A stretch of DNA of 60,487 nt from Lentimicrobium sp. (GTDB lineage Bacteria; Bacteroidota; Bacteroidia; Bacteroidales; Lentimicrobiaceae). Both the position numbers and the translations under genes were made by a program. Every line of letters begins with the position of its first letter. Position 1 is the stretch's first letter. Of the stretch, positions 8,545 through 18,304 are shown piece by piece. The notes beneath the pieces were generated by a model. It did no database searches, had not been told where the DNA came from, and saw only the letters and a list, made by a program, of their open reading frames with translations. The stretch spans positions 1-60,487 of the forward strand of contig JAHYJC010000028.1 of the NCBI GenBank assembly GCA_019429275.1, given 5' to 3'.

Positions 8545-9723
8545 ATGAGAGAAGTTGTCATTGCATCGGCTGCCCGCACGCCCATAGGGTCCTTTGGCGG
8601 TAGTCTTGCCAGTTTAAGTGCTGTTGAACTCGGAACCATTGCAGCAAAAGAAGCCATCAAGAGGGCAGGAATTGATCCTGGAACAGTTGAAGATGTCATT
8701 GTTGGAAATATATTGTCGGCTGGACTTGGACAAAACGTTGCGCGACAGATTTCGATTTATGCCGGTGTTCCCGAATCAGTTACTGCCATGACCATCAACA
8801 AACTTTGTGGTTCGGGGTTAAGGGCTGTGAGCATGGCTGCGCAGTTCATCATGCTTGGCGATGCCGATATTATTCTTGCCGGGGGAACAGAAAGCATGAG
8901 CAATGCTCCTTACCTTCTCACAAAAGGGCGCTATGGCTATCGCATGGGTGATGGTAAAATTGTTGACAGCATGGTTTACGACGGGCTGACTGATACTTTT
9001 AACAACTATCACATGGGCGTAACTGCCGAAAATATTTCACAACGCTGGCACATCAGCCGGGCTGAACAGGATGAGTTTGCTGTCAACAGCCAGTTGAAGG
9101 CCGAAGCAGCTCAAAAGGCAGGCAAATTCTGCGACGAAATAGTGCCGGTATTAATTCCTCAGCGCAAGGGCGATCCAATTGTTGTTGATACCGATGAATA
9201 TCCCCGGCATGGTGCTACCCTTGAAAAGATGGCCAAACTGCAACCTGCTTTTGCAAAAGAAGGAACTGTAACTGCCGGTAATGCTTCAGGAATTAACGAT
9301 GGAGCCTGCATGCTGGTGGTTATGTCGAAACAAAAAGCTGATGAACTGGGTGTAAAACCTCTGGTTACTATAAAATCTTATGCCTCAGTAGCCATTGACC
9401 CGGCCATCATGGGCTATGGGCCGGTACCTGCATCGCGTAAAGCGCTTGAAAAGATTGGTTATTCGGTTGATCAGATCGATCTGGTTGAAGCCAATGAGGC
9501 TTTTGCGTCTCAGTCAATTGCGGTTGTTCGCGATCTGGGCCTCGATCCTGCAAAAGTAAATGTAAACGGAGGAGCCATTGCCCTGGGCCATCCCATTGGC
9601 GCTTCGGGGGCACGCATCCTTACCACACTAATTTATGAAATGCTAAGGCGCGATGCTAAAACCGGTCTGGCTACACTCTGTATTGGAGGCGGCATGGGTA
9701 CATCTTTGATAGTTCAGCGATAA
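8545..9723 (+). CDS. Acetyl-CoA acetyltransferase (thiolase)
   Basis: Thiolases interconvert two acetyl-CoA with acetoacetyl-CoA plus CoA, or cleave longer 3-ketoacyl-CoA. The full-length 392-residue protein retains the nucleophilic Cys88 (NKLCGSGL), the His349 motif ([12 protein letters not shown]) and the acid/base Cys379 (CIGGGMG). It resembles the biosynthetic/degradative short-chain type (AtoB/PhaA/ThlA). It is the first gene of an eight-gene co-directional block; the next gene, a FabG-like reductase, starts 44 bp later. In this company I favour thiolytic cleavage of acetoacetyl-CoA, but the direction cannot be read from sequence. Confidence 0.93.
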   Translation: MREVVIASAARTPIGSFGGSLASLSAVELGTIAAKEAIKRAGIDPGTVEDVIVGNILSAGLGQNVARQISIYAGVPESVTAMTINKLCGSGLRAVSMAAQFIMLGDADIILAGGTESMSNAPYLLTKGRYGYRMGDGKIVDSMVYDGLTDTFNNYHMGVTAENISQRWHISRAEQDEFAVNSQLKAEAAQKAGKFCDEIVPVLIPQRKGDPIVVDTDEYPRHGATLEKMAKLQPAFAKEGTVTAGNASGINDGACMLVVMSKQKADELGVKPLVTIKSYASVAIDPAIMGYGPVPASRKALEKIGYSVDQIDLVEANEAFASQSIAVVRDLGLDPAKVNVNGGAIALGHPIGASGARILTTLIYEMLRRDAKTGLATLCIGGGMGTSLIVQR

Positions 9724-9767
9724 GCGTTTATATCATTTTAAAGTAAAAGAATAAAAGAAAAAATTCA

Positions 9768-10511
9768 ATGAAAAGACTTGAAAACAAAGTTGCCATAATT
9801 ACCGGAGGCGCCGACGGTATTGGAAAAGCCACTGCCCTTCGTTTTGCCCAGGAAGGTGCAGTTGCTGTTATCTGGGACCTGAACGAAGAAAAGGGGAAAC
9901 TACTGGCGGAACAGATTCTTAGCGAGCAGGGTAAAGCTGATTTCTATAAAGTTAACACAGCAGACTTTCAGCAAGTTGAGGCAGCAGCAGCTTCAGTGGC
10001 TGAGAAATACGGAAAAATTGATATCCTCATCAACAATGCCGGCATTACCCGCGACTCAACCATGAAGAAGATGAGTGTAGATCAGTGGCAACAGGTGATT
10101 GACGTGAATCTGAGCGGTGTATTTTACTGCACCAAAGCCGTTTCGCCCTACATGGTTGACAAAGGATATGGTCGCATCATCACAACATCTTCAGTTGTAG
10201 CGTTGTACGGAAACTTTGGTCAGACAAATTATGTGGCCACCAAGGCAGGAGTTATTGGTATGACCAAAACCTGGGCAAGAGAATTCGGGCGCAAAGGGAT
10301 TACAGCCAATGCTGTGGCCCCTGGATTTATCTCCACAAACATGGTAGCAGCCATGCCTGAAAATGTTTTGGCAACCATGCGCGAAAAGGTCCCCGTTGGC
10401 AGATTGGGTATGCCCGAAGAAATAGCTTCGGCATTCCTTTTTCTGGCATCCGGTGAAGCCGCCTACATTAATGGAGCCGTGCTGAGTGTTGACGGTGGAA
10501 TAACCATTTAA
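9768..10511 (+). CDS. FabG-like 3-oxoacyl/acetoacetyl-CoA reductase (SDR)
   Basis: This is an SDR of 247 aa with TGGADGIGKA (NAD(P) binding), NNAGITRDS, catalytic Ser in TTSSVVALYG, Tyr/Lys in NYVATKAGVIG, and the PGFISTNM and LSVDGGITI blocks that are typical of FabG/PhbB enzymes. It reduces 3-oxoacyl thioesters or works in reverse as a 3-hydroxyacyl-CoA dehydrogenase. It sits between a thiolase and a KAS III-like gene (11 bp gap). A role on CoA rather than ACP substrates is likely from context, because no other fatty acid synthesis genes are present. I do not assign the symbol fabG for that reason. Confidence 0.9.
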   Translation: MKRLENKVAIITGGADGIGKATALRFAQEGAVAVIWDLNEEKGKLLAEQILSEQGKADFYKVNTADFQQVEAAAASVAEKYGKIDILINNAGITRDSTMKKMSVDQWQQVIDVNLSGVFYCTKAVSPYMVDKGYGRIITTSSVVALYGNFGQTNYVATKAGVIGMTKTWAREFGRKGITANAVAPGFISTNMVAAMPENVLATMREKVPVGRLGMPEEIASAFLFLASGEAAYINGAVLSVDGGITI

Positions 10512-10522
10512 TCAGTTTCAAA

Positions 10523-11512
10523 ATGCGAAACGCAGTCATATTGTCAAGCGGAGCCTATGTACCCGAAAGGGTAGTGCCCAATAGCTATTTCGATGAACTA
10601 CTGGGTGAAAATGTGAGTGACTGGCTGATTGAAAATGTGCATATTCACGAAAGGCGGTGGGCTGCTGAGAATCAGTCAACTGCGGACTTGTGCATACCTG
10701 CCGCCCGACAAGCCATGGAAAGGGGAGGATTGAAACCCGAAGAAATAGACCTGCTCCTGATTTCAACCGATACACCTGAGTTTATTTCGCCTTCCACTGC
10801 ATCAAAAGTGCAGTATGAGCTGGGACTGGTAAATGCCGGAACTTTTGATATCAATACAGCATGTGCCGGATTTGTTACTGGCATTGACATTGGTTCAAAA
10901 TACATAAGATCTGATGAACAGTACAAATATGTGATGGTGATCGGTGCCTATGCCATGAGTAAGTACCTGAATATGAAGGATAAAAAAACAGTTACTCTTT
11001 TTGCTGATGGTGCTGGAGTTGTTATTTTGAAAGCAGAAGAAACTGAGCATCGGGGTTTTCTCGCCAGTGAGCTGAAAACCCAGGGGCAGTATTATGGTTA
11101 CATGGGTATTTATGCCGGTGGAACTTTTCAGCCAGTGACGAATCAGGTAATTGAAAATGAAGATCATCTTTTGAAATTTGTACAAAAATTTCCTAAAGAA
11201 CTTAATCCTGAGATGTGGAGCCAGATGGCAACAGATCTGACTAAAAGAATCGGTGAAACCCCTGCAACAGTGGATCACTTTTTCCTGACACAAATCAACA
11301 TCAACAGCATCTGGGAAACCATGGACAGGCTTGGCGTTGAGCGTGAAAAAGCGCATACCATCATGCAATATTACGGTTATACCGGATCAGCCTGTATTCC
11401 TCTTGCCCTGGATGATGCCATAAGTAAAGGAAAAGTGAAAAGAGGTGAATTGCTGTTACTTATTGGGTCCGGAGGCGGACTGGCATTCGCTTCAGCGGCC
11501 TTCAGGTATTAA
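10523..11512 (+). CDS. 3-oxoacyl-ACP synthase III-like protein lacking catalytic His and Asn
   Basis: The 329-residue protein has the KAS III (FabH) thiolase fold: the active-site Cys114 (NTACAGFVTG), FADGAGVVIL, and a C-terminal GSGGGLAFASAAFRY like FabH. FabH uses Cys-His-Asn for decarboxylative condensation. Here the His position of the PHQAN motif is Thr256 (LTQIN), and the Asn position of the GNTSAAS motif is Tyr286 (GYTGSA). Only the acyl-accepting Cys is left. Decarboxylation of malonyl thioester is therefore unlikely; acyl transfer, a non-decarboxylating condensation or a regulatory role is possible. Its neighbours are a thiolase and reductase upstream and a symporter downstream (72 bp). 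Confidence 0.85.
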   Translation: MRNAVILSSGAYVPERVVPNSYFDELLGENVSDWLIENVHIHERRWAAENQSTADLCIPAARQAMERGGLKPEEIDLLLISTDTPEFISPSTASKVQYELGLVNAGTFDINTACAGFVTGIDIGSKYIRSDEQYKYVMVIGAYAMSKYLNMKDKKTVTLFADGAGVVILKAEETEHRGFLASELKTQGQYYGYMGIYAGGTFQPVTNQVIENEDHLLKFVQKFPKELNPEMWSQMATDLTKRIGETPATVDHFFLTQININSIWETMDRLGVEREKAHTIMQYYGYTGSACIPLALDDAISKGKVKRGELLLLIGSGGGLAFASAAFRY

Positions 11513-11584
11513 AAAAATCTGAAGATTGATTCATTTTACCACGTTTAGCTAGTTTTAAAAGATAACATTAAAAATGATTAAACC

Positions 11585-13141
11585 TTGGCAACAACATCAC
11601 AGGTAACAGGTGCCTGGATCCTGATTATCCTCTACATGGGGGTAATACTTTTTTTTGTGATCCGTGGAGCGCTTAAAATCAAGAGTATCTCTGATTATGC
11701 GTTGGGAAACATCATGTTTTCTCCTGCAACAGTGGCTTTGTCGCTAGCTGCCAGTATGACCAGTGCCGCCACTTTTGTGATCAATCCGGGGTTTATCGCC
11801 AACTTTGGCATAAGCGGAATTATTTCTTACGGAATTGTACTTCCGCTTGCCTCAATGATTTCACTCGCCATTCTGACCAAAAGTTTCAGAAAGTATGGAC
11901 AATCGGTCAAAGCCCTTACCCTGGCCCAATGGATTGGTGACCGTTACAAGAGCAGGAATTATGCCTTGTTCATGGGATTTCTATCGCTACTTCTGCTTAC
12001 TTTTATTGTGCTTATTGCTGTGGCCATAACTCAGGTTCTTTCAAAAGCCCTGAATGCTGATCCGGTGATTGTGCTGGTTGCAATTGTGGTTTTCATATTT
12101 GGTTATATGATGTTTGGTGGTGCCAACAGCATGGTCTATACCAACACCATTCAGGCTGGGATAATGCTGGTAGTGGCAGTTATTTTGCTTACTTCGGGAT
12201 ATGAACACTTCAGCCAGGGCATTGGCAACATGATGCAGAAACTTGCTGCCATCGACCCAATGCTTATTAAGCCCACCAATCCTGAAAGTCCTTTGTTCCG
12301 TGATTTTTATGAAATAATTTTTGCACAGGTTGTAGTTGGAATTGCCATAGTTGTGCAACCTCACATCATCACAAAATCTTTGCTACTGAAGCGAGAAAGT
12401 GATGTAAACCGGTTTTTGGTCATTGCAGTGGCAGCCGAACTTCTTTTCTTTTTTGTGGTCGTAACCGGACTATACGCCAGGCTTACTTTCCCTGATCTGA
12501 GCATTGATGGTGTTTCCCTGAAAAACGACGCTATCATTCCGACCTACGTAATGCAGACCTTTTCAAACGGATTTTTTGCTGTGGTTGTTGGTCTGCTCGT
12601 TGTACTCGGCTTGCTCTCTGCCGGCATCTCAACTCTTGAAGGATTGATCCAATCCCTTTCAACTACCATTACCTCCGACATCATCAGGCCATTGGCAGGA
12701 AAGCGACAGTTTTCTGATAAGGCTATGATAGCGCTGAACAGATCGGTTATTGGACTTATGGCCGTTGTTACCATCTGGCTTTCTTACAGTCAGATAACTG
12801 CCCCAAAGTTGAGTGTGGGAATTTTTGCACAGAACGGGGTTTATGCCTATTTTGCTTCAGCCTTTGTACCGGTAATTTTTGGAATTTATTACAAAAAGAT
12901 GAAGGCATCGGTAGCTTTCATTGGAACAGTAATCGCTTTTGGCGTGCATTTTGCAGTCTATTATTTTATGCCATTTCTTGTTAATGAGCAGGGGATGTAC
13001 TTCGGAGATTTTACACGTTACCTCGAAGGCCCTGTGAGAAATCCGGCTATAGCTTGCTCGACTGCTGTAATTATATCCACAGTTTCAGTATTGATTATGA
13101 TATTGCTTGACAAGAAATCCGATAAACCTATACAGCTATGA
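11585..13141 (+). CDS. Sodium:solute symporter (SSS/PutP family)
   Basis: This inner-membrane secondary transporter of 518 aa has about 13 hydrophobic helices. Family features include ASMTSAATFVINPGF near the second helix, LAQWIGDRYKSRN, and GGANSMVYTNTIQAGIML, the SSS signature region. It couples sodium (or proton) influx to uptake of a small organic solute. Context points to an organic or hydroxy acid. No in-frame ATG precedes the first helix: a stop lies just upstream, and I use TTG 11585, which gives MATTSQVTGAW before the helix. ATG 11636 would cut the helix. The stop overlaps the ligase start by 4 bp, which indicates translational coupling. Confidence 0.9.
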   Translation: MATTSQVTGAWILIILYMGVILFFVIRGALKIKSISDYALGNIMFSPATVALSLAASMTSAATFVINPGFIANFGISGIISYGIVLPLASMISLAILTKSFRKYGQSVKALTLAQWIGDRYKSRNYALFMGFLSLLLLTFIVLIAVAITQVLSKALNADPVIVLVAIVVFIFGYMMFGGANSMVYTNTIQAGIMLVVAVILLTSGYEHFSQGIGNMMQKLAAIDPMLIKPTNPESPLFRDFYEIIFAQVVVGIAIVVQPHIITKSLLLKRESDVNRFLVIAVAAELLFFFVVVTGLYARLTFPDLSIDGVSLKNDAIIPTYVMQTFSNGFFAVVVGLLVVLGLLSAGISTLEGLIQSLSTTITSDIIRPLAGKRQFSDKAMIALNRSVIGLMAVVTIWLSYSQITAPKLSVGIFAQNGVYAYFASAFVPVIFGIYYKKMKASVAFIGTVIAFGVHFAVYYFMPFLVNEQGMYFGDFTRYLEGPVRNPAIACSTAVIISTVSVLIMILLDKKSDKPIQL

Positions 13142-14658
13142 TTACCAATGACTGGAGCGCTCAATGGGCTAAATACAGTGCTGATAAAGTGGCTGTTGAA
13201 GAGTATGAAACAGGGCGGAGTCTTACCTATATGCAGCTCAATCAACTGGCTATCCTTTATTCGGATTTTCTGATCAGTGAATGTGGGCTGAAGAAAGGCG
13301 ATCGCATCGGCATACTGGCCGAAAACTGTCTTGAATACGTTTTATTACTCTCTGTGGCGCAGAAAACCGGATTTATCCTCGTTCCTCTGAACTACCGTCT
13401 TACCCCACGCGAAATTGATTTTCTTATCAGCGACAGTGATCCGATACTACTGATTACTGAATCTAAATTTGAAGAGAAAGTCAGGGAAACTCCTTCTTTC
13501 GGAAATGTTAGGTTTCACTTTGATTTAGCGATTTTTCAGGGAAAAACAAAAGAGTTTATTGCAAAACCCGTTGAAAATAAAATTGACACTTCATTATCAG
13601 GCACAATCCAGGATGATCCCGCTTTGATTATTTATACCAGTGGTACAACGGCTTTTCCTAAAGGATCGGTTTATACCCACGGAATGATGTTCTGGAACAG
13701 CATAAACACCCAACTCAGGTTAGATATTACTGCAGCCGATCGTTCGGTAAATCTGGCTCCTCCCTTCCACACCGGCGGCTGGAATGTGCTCCTTACTCCC
13801 TTTCTGCATCATGGAGCCTACACCTTGATTATGAAAAGTTTTGATGCAGATAAAGTACTCGAAGTGCTTGAAAAATATAATCTTACCATTTTTTGGGCAG
13901 TGCCCACAATGCTTAAAATGATGTCTGATTCTCCGGCTTTTGATCAGGCTGATCTTGAAAAAATCAGATATTTTGTGGTTGGCGGAGAGGCAATGCCAGT
14001 TCCCCTTATCGAGAAATGGCACAGTAAAGGAGTTCCCATCCGTCAGGGCTATGGCCTTACCGAAGTCGGGCCCAATGTCACTTCACTTAACCATCAGGAT
14101 GCGACCCGAAAAGCCGGTTCTATTGGAAAAGAAAATTTTTACTACAAAGCAAAACTTGTTGATGAAAATGGCAACGAGGTCGCTGTAAATGCTTTGGGTG
14201 AACTTGTGCTCAGCGGTCCAACCGTTACACCCGGCTATTGGAGAAACCCTGAAGCTACTGCTGCTACCATCAGGGATGGGTGGTTTCACACCGGCGACAT
14301 CATGCGACGTGATGATGAGGGATTCCTGTTTGTTGTTGACCGGATCAAAAATATGTATATTTCAGGGGCAGAGAATGTTTATCCCGCTGAGGTTGAATTT
14401 CTGCTTCGGAGCCATCCCGGCATTGATTCAATTGCAATTATTGGCGTGCCTGATGAGAAGTGGGGCGAAAGCGGAATGGCTTTCGTTGTTGCGCGACAGG
14501 GCTTTCCCCTCTCCGAAAAGGATGTTTTCAAATTCTGTGAAGGCAAGCTTGCAAAATATAAGATCCCGAAGTACGTTAACTTTTTGAATGAATTACCAAA
14601 GAATGATGCCGGAAAGATTGACCGGCAACAACTCAGAAAAATTGCAAATCAATCATAA
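13138..14658 (+). CDS. Acyl-CoA synthetase (AMP-forming, ANL superfamily)
   Basis: The enzyme activates a carboxylic acid with ATP to the acyl-adenylate and then to the acyl-CoA. The 506-residue protein has the P-loop-like YTSGTTAFPKGSVYTH (about 165-180), GYGLTEVGP (about 304), WFHTGDIMRRDDEGF, DRIKNMYISGAENVYPAEVE and the catalytic-Lys end NDAGKIDRQQL. Overlap with the symporter gene (ATGA) suggests that import and activation are coupled. The substrate is not predictable from the motifs; size and style fit short- to medium-chain or hydroxy acids. Compared with many family members the first TSGTT motif has AFPKG instead of GxPKG, a mild change. Confidence 0.92.
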   Translation: MITNDWSAQWAKYSADKVAVEEYETGRSLTYMQLNQLAILYSDFLISECGLKKGDRIGILAENCLEYVLLLSVAQKTGFILVPLNYRLTPREIDFLISDSDPILLITESKFEEKVRETPSFGNVRFHFDLAIFQGKTKEFIAKPVENKIDTSLSGTIQDDPALIIYTSGTTAFPKGSVYTHGMMFWNSINTQLRLDITAADRSVNLAPPFHTGGWNVLLTPFLHHGAYTLIMKSFDADKVLEVLEKYNLTIFWAVPTMLKMMSDSPAFDQADLEKIRYFVVGGEAMPVPLIEKWHSKGVPIRQGYGLTEVGPNVTSLNHQDATRKAGSIGKENFYYKAKLVDENGNEVAVNALGELVLSGPTVTPGYWRNPEATAATIRDGWFHTGDIMRRDDEGFLFVVDRIKNMYISGAENVYPAEVEFLLRSHPGIDSIAIIGVPDEKWGESGMAFVVARQGFPLSEKDVFKFCEGKLAKYKIPKYVNFLNELPKNDAGKIDRQQLRKIANQS

Positions 14659-14698
14659 TCAGTTCAATAATAAACAAATCAACCTAAATTAAATTAAA

Positions 14699-15529
14699 AT
14701 GAAAAACAAAAGTTTATTAATGTTAACTATTGCCTTTGCAGGCATAGTTGGATTCTCATCGTGCAGCAAGGATGAAAACCTGGCTCCAAAATTCACCAAA
14801 GCTGAATTATCAGCCGATAATAAGATAATTACAGTCACTTTTTCAGAAGGTGTATATGCCAATGCAGATAAAACGGGCGCACTTGATGCAACTTCATTGT
14901 TGGTAACGGCACCGGCTGATATTGATTTTACCTATACTGTTGATCATACCGCTGGAAACGCTACCGCCAGTGTGAATCTTGTTATTACTTCCGTTATTCA
15001 GGGAACTGAGAAGTTTACCATCAAACCAGCATCAGCCACATCTATTTACGATAATGAGGGTGAACCTATGGAAGCCGCTGCTATGATTGAGAGTAACGCT
15101 GCCTCAAAAGATCTTGGGATTATGGGCAAATGGCTTTCGGAAGGTGACAATGTTGCACCATTGCTTGTTACCTATTTTAATGTGCTGAAAGTTGAAGCTG
15201 AATTCAAAACTGACTATACCTACGTTGTTAACCAGTTTAATATTGGCAATACCACCACAGTTCCTGATTTGGTATTTACCGGTAATTATGTAATTGAAAA
15301 ATCGACATTTGATAACATATGGACTGTAACTGTTAACCAGGATTTGCCTTATGCAGCAGTAGCATCTGGAATTTTTGAAGTCAAAACGAATCCCGAAGTA
15401 CTTTGGTATGAAGTTGTTCAGACAAGTGGTACACAAAATGTTCCACCAACACCTGCTGATGGGTTTGGTAGTTCAAACGGTGGTACATTAGGAACCATTA
15501 ATATCCAGAAATTTATTCGCGTTCAATAA
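14699..15529 (+). CDS. Lipoprotein with SbsA/Big_5-type Ig-like domain
   Basis: A lipoprotein signal (MKNKSLLMLTIAFAGIVGFSSC) places the 276-residue protein on a membrane surface. Residues about 30-130 (FTKAELSADNKIITVTFSEGVYA, split by strands) resemble the bacterial Ig-like SbsA/Big_5 domain. The C-terminal half (ILGKW-like IMGKWLSEGDN) resembles the lipocalin-like strands seen in many Bacteroidetes lipoproteins. It begins 40 bp after the ligase gene, in the same direction. A substrate-binding or surface accessory role for the adjacent barrel is likely but not shown. Confidence 0.7.
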   Translation: MKNKSLLMLTIAFAGIVGFSSCSKDENLAPKFTKAELSADNKIITVTFSEGVYANADKTGALDATSLLVTAPADIDFTYTVDHTAGNATASVNLVITSVIQGTEKFTIKPASATSIYDNEGEPMEAAAMIESNAASKDLGIMGKWLSEGDNVAPLLVTYFNVLKVEAEFKTDYTYVVNQFNIGNTTTVPDLVFTGNYVIEKSTFDNIWTVTVNQDLPYAAVASGIFEVKTNPEVLWYEVVQTSGTQNVPPTPADGFGSSNGGTLGTINIQKFIRVQ

Positions 15530-15574
15530 CTAACCCGGTTGGTATTTTAGTGGATTGAAAAAATGAATTGAGGC

Positions 15575-15604
15575 AAGGCCGATTTTCAACTGATCTTCGG
15601 CTTT
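15575..15604 (+). terminator. Weak hairpin between the lipoprotein and barrel genes
   Basis: AAGGCCGA (15575-15582) pairs with TCGGCTTT (15597-15604) including one G-T pair, with a 14-nt loop and a T-rich but interrupted tail. It could attenuate transcription between the enzyme genes and the barrel and hydrolase genes rather than stop it. Confidence 0.35.
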
Positions 15605-15634
15605 GCTTTCTTTAAACTCCTTAAATTGTGATGT

Positions 15635-17248
15635 ATGAATAAGATTTTTACACTTTTTTTGGTCATCTTGTTTTCCAATATTCAGCTGATTTTGGCCCAA
15701 ACCAGCAGTGAGAATCAGACAATGAATACCAATAAATTCAATCTGTTTAGTGAGGATATGCCATACAATGCCAAGGCGAATAAAGAATTTCAGTTTCTGG
15801 CATTTTTTATAAACCAGAGCGTACATTCTAACATGTATCCCAAGGCAAGTTTGTTCAACGGACAATTGGTAGGCAGACTTTTTGGGCCAAATTCTTCATC
15901 TACCACCGATTCAGTCAAATCAAATTATTTTGAGCAACGCATTATCCCCTTTTTCATTTATCAGCCCAAACTGTTTAATGGGAAAGCAATTTTGCGTGCC
16001 TCTTTTGAAATTGACTGGACCTGGGGTGACCAAGCATATGGACTCAGCGGCAATAAAGGCGCTGCAATCAATGCCGATCAGGTTAATCTTCAGACACAAA
16101 ACATCGAACTGGAATTGATTCCAATAAAAGATGTAGCTATAAATTTAGGCTTACAACGTCTTTATGACACTCCATACAATCCTTATCGCACCATGTTTGA
16201 TAAAATGACAAATACGGGATACCGGCTTGCCTATTGGGGGACTGATGCAGTAGGGATCTCGGCGCGCTACGATGGTGATTATCAGAAATTAAAGGCTGGT
16301 TTTTATCTTTTATATGAGAATAATACTGAAGGAGATGATGATGTAACACTTTCAGAGCTGGTTTATCAGCAAAAGTTGAGCCTGAAATGGAGTGCGGGTG
16401 CTTCGGTTTATTATGTAAAGGATCGTGGCAAAGGACAGGGGGGAGTATCCGTTTTCGGACAAGGCCTGGCCAGCACACTGGCTGCTTATAATGGCTCTTT
16501 TGTATTTGATATGCAGAAAGACTATAAGGCAGACATTGTATGGTTAGGAGCCACCATCAGCCGAAATCCTGACTTTTGGATAGATCCTTTTCAGTTAACA
16601 GGCTTTGTGAACTATAATCTTGGAAATGTTCATTCGAGGGTAGGTGATACCTATGAAAAGACTGCCGATATTGGAGGTTTTGCAGGCAATATCAGGGCGG
16701 CATATCGCTATGGCCGTACTTTAAATGATTACTTTTCAGCCGATTTTATTTATGCTACAGGCGACCCTAACGGTATCGACGATAAAAAATACAAAGGTGT
16801 AATTACTGGGAACAGTTGGGGAATGCCTTCAAATATTTTTATTGGTACTGGAGGATATCTATTATTTCCTCATGCAAACGTTGTAAACAGATTTACTCCT
16901 GTTGTAGCAGATATTTCAAATATGGGCTATGGACTGATAGGTGGAACTTTGAACCTGGCTCATGATTTTATTCCAAACAGACTGAATGCCAAAACCGGCA
17001 CAGCCATGGCCATAAGCCAGGCTAAGCCTCAGGGCGGCGGTTGGAGTCTGGGAACCGAATTAAATGGTTCGGTTTCATACACCATTGGCCCATACATGAG
17101 CGTTGAAATGCATGGCGCTTATCTATGGCTTGGCGATTTCTTCGACAGTCGCGACAGCTCCCATGGATCATCAATTAATGGAAATTCAGAAACCCGGCCG
17201 ATTAACCCTTATACGATATTCCTGGTCTATAAATGGTTGATGTTTTGA
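15635..17248 (+). CDS. Outer-membrane beta-barrel protein, porin-like
   Basis: A signal peptide (MNKIFTLFLVILFSNIQLILAQ) precedes about 515 residues made of alternating amphipathic strands rich in aromatic residues (for example ILRASFEIDWTWGDQAYG, VGISARYDGDYQKLKAGFYLL split over two strands). It ends in a strand with a terminal Phe (FLVYKWLMF), which is the signature recognised by the BAM complex. There is no TonB box or plug, so I read it as a diffusion porin or export channel, not a TonB-dependent receptor. Its position between the lipoprotein and the lipoprotein hydrolase suggests it passes the hydrolysis product into the periplasm. The exact family was not identified. Confidence 0.7.
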   Translation: MNKIFTLFLVILFSNIQLILAQTSSENQTMNTNKFNLFSEDMPYNAKANKEFQFLAFFINQSVHSNMYPKASLFNGQLVGRLFGPNSSSTTDSVKSNYFEQRIIPFFIYQPKLFNGKAILRASFEIDWTWGDQAYGLSGNKGAAINADQVNLQTQNIELELIPIKDVAINLGLQRLYDTPYNPYRTMFDKMTNTGYRLAYWGTDAVGISARYDGDYQKLKAGFYLLYENNTEGDDDVTLSELVYQQKLSLKWSAGASVYYVKDRGKGQGGVSVFGQGLASTLAAYNGSFVFDMQKDYKADIVWLGATISRNPDFWIDPFQLTGFVNYNLGNVHSRVGDTYEKTADIGGFAGNIRAAYRYGRTLNDYFSADFIYATGDPNGIDDKKYKGVITGNSWGMPSNIFIGTGGYLLFPHANVVNRFTPVVADISNMGYGLIGGTLNLAHDFIPNRLNAKTGTAMAISQAKPQGGGWSLGTELNGSVSYTIGPYMSVEMHGAYLWLGDFFDSRDSSHGSSINGNSETRPINPYTIFLVYKWLMF

Positions 17249-17270
17249 TAATTCATTAAAAAATACTACA

Positions 17271-18230
17271 ATGAAAACATTAAAAAAAATGAAAATCAAC
17301 TCAATCACCTTGATTTTATTGCTACTGGTTACCGCCTGTAATCCCTATAAAAATCTTACTAAAATCAACTCTATGAGCGAATTGAAGTATGATTACCCGG
17401 TTCATTATGCTGATCTCAACGATGGAATCAAACTGGCTTATGTTGATGAAGGTAAAGGAGACGAAACCATTATCATGATCCATGGATTAGGTAGTTATCT
17501 GCCCGCATGGAAAAAGAACATTAGTGAGTTAAGTAATTATTACCGTGTTATTGCCATTGATCTTCCGGGATATGGAAAATCATCCAAACTGCCCCACAGT
17601 GGATTAATGTCATTTTATGCCGGTGTTATTGCTGACTTTATTCAGAAGCTGGAATTGGGACCGGTTAACCTGGCCGGTCATTCCATGGGAGGGCAAATAT
17701 CAATGGTGCTCACCCTGGAAAAGCCTGAGTTGGTTAAAAGGCTGATTTTGGTTGATCCTGCTGGTTTTGAAGTTTTTCATGCCGGACAGAAGAACTGGTT
17801 CAAAGATGTAATGACTCCCAATCTCGTCAGGTTAACTACTTTAGAGGCTATTGAAACCAACCTGGCCAGTAATTTCTACCGGATGCCCGATGATGCCCGG
17901 TTTATGATTGAGGATCGAATCGTAATGCGAGATGCCAGTGACTTTGAATTGTATTGTCTGGCAGTCGCCCGATCAGTTCATGGTATGGTCGATGAGGCTG
18001 TTATCGAAAAAATTCATAACATTAAAGTACCTACCCTTATTTTCTTTGGTGAAAATGATATGTTAATTCCCAATCGGTACCTCAATCCTGGTTTTACCAT
18101 TAAGATTGCTGAAACAGGTGCTGATCTTATCCAGAACAGTAAACTAATTATGGTTCCGAAATGTGGACATTTTATGATGTTTGAAAAGCCTGAAGTCTTT
18201 AATGCTGAAACCAGAAATTTTATTCAATAA
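17271..18230 (+). CDS. Lipoprotein alpha/beta hydrolase
   Basis: The 319-residue protein has a lipobox (LLLLVTACNP) and a complete alpha/beta hydrolase fold: oxyanion HGLGSYLPAW, nucleophile Ser in AGHSMGGQ, acid Asp in FFGENDMLIP, and His in KCGHFMMFEKPE. It resembles the ester and C-C hydrolases of the MhpC/HsaD type with a small cap. Membrane anchoring means it acts outside the cytoplasm, probably on an ester or oligoester. Two ATGs (17271 and 17289) are possible; both keep the signal. It is the last gene of the block and is followed by a strong terminator. Confidence 0.87.
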   Translation: MKTLKKMKINSITLILLLLVTACNPYKNLTKINSMSELKYDYPVHYADLNDGIKLAYVDEGKGDETIIMIHGLGSYLPAWKKNISELSNYYRVIAIDLPGYGKSSKLPHSGLMSFYAGVIADFIQKLELGPVNLAGHSMGGQISMVLTLEKPELVKRLILVDPAGFEVFHAGQKNWFKDVMTPNLVRLTTLEAIETNLASNFYRMPDDARFMIEDRIVMRDASDFELYCLAVARSVHGMVDEAVIEKIHNIKVPTLIFFGENDMLIPNRYLNPGFTIKIAETGADLIQNSKLIMVPKCGHFMMFEKPEVFNAETRNFIQ

Positions 18231-18278
18231 AATGGATTTATCTTAAAGATTAATCTTAGATGGACCATGAGACCATAA

Positions 18279-18304
18279 AAGCCGGAAGAGATTCCGGCTT
18301 TTTT
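18279..18304 (+). terminator. Rho-independent terminator after the hydrolase gene
   Basis: AAGCCGGAA and TTCCGGCTT form a perfect 9-bp stem around GAGA, followed by six T. It marks the end of the 8.5-18.2 kb block. Confidence 0.85.
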
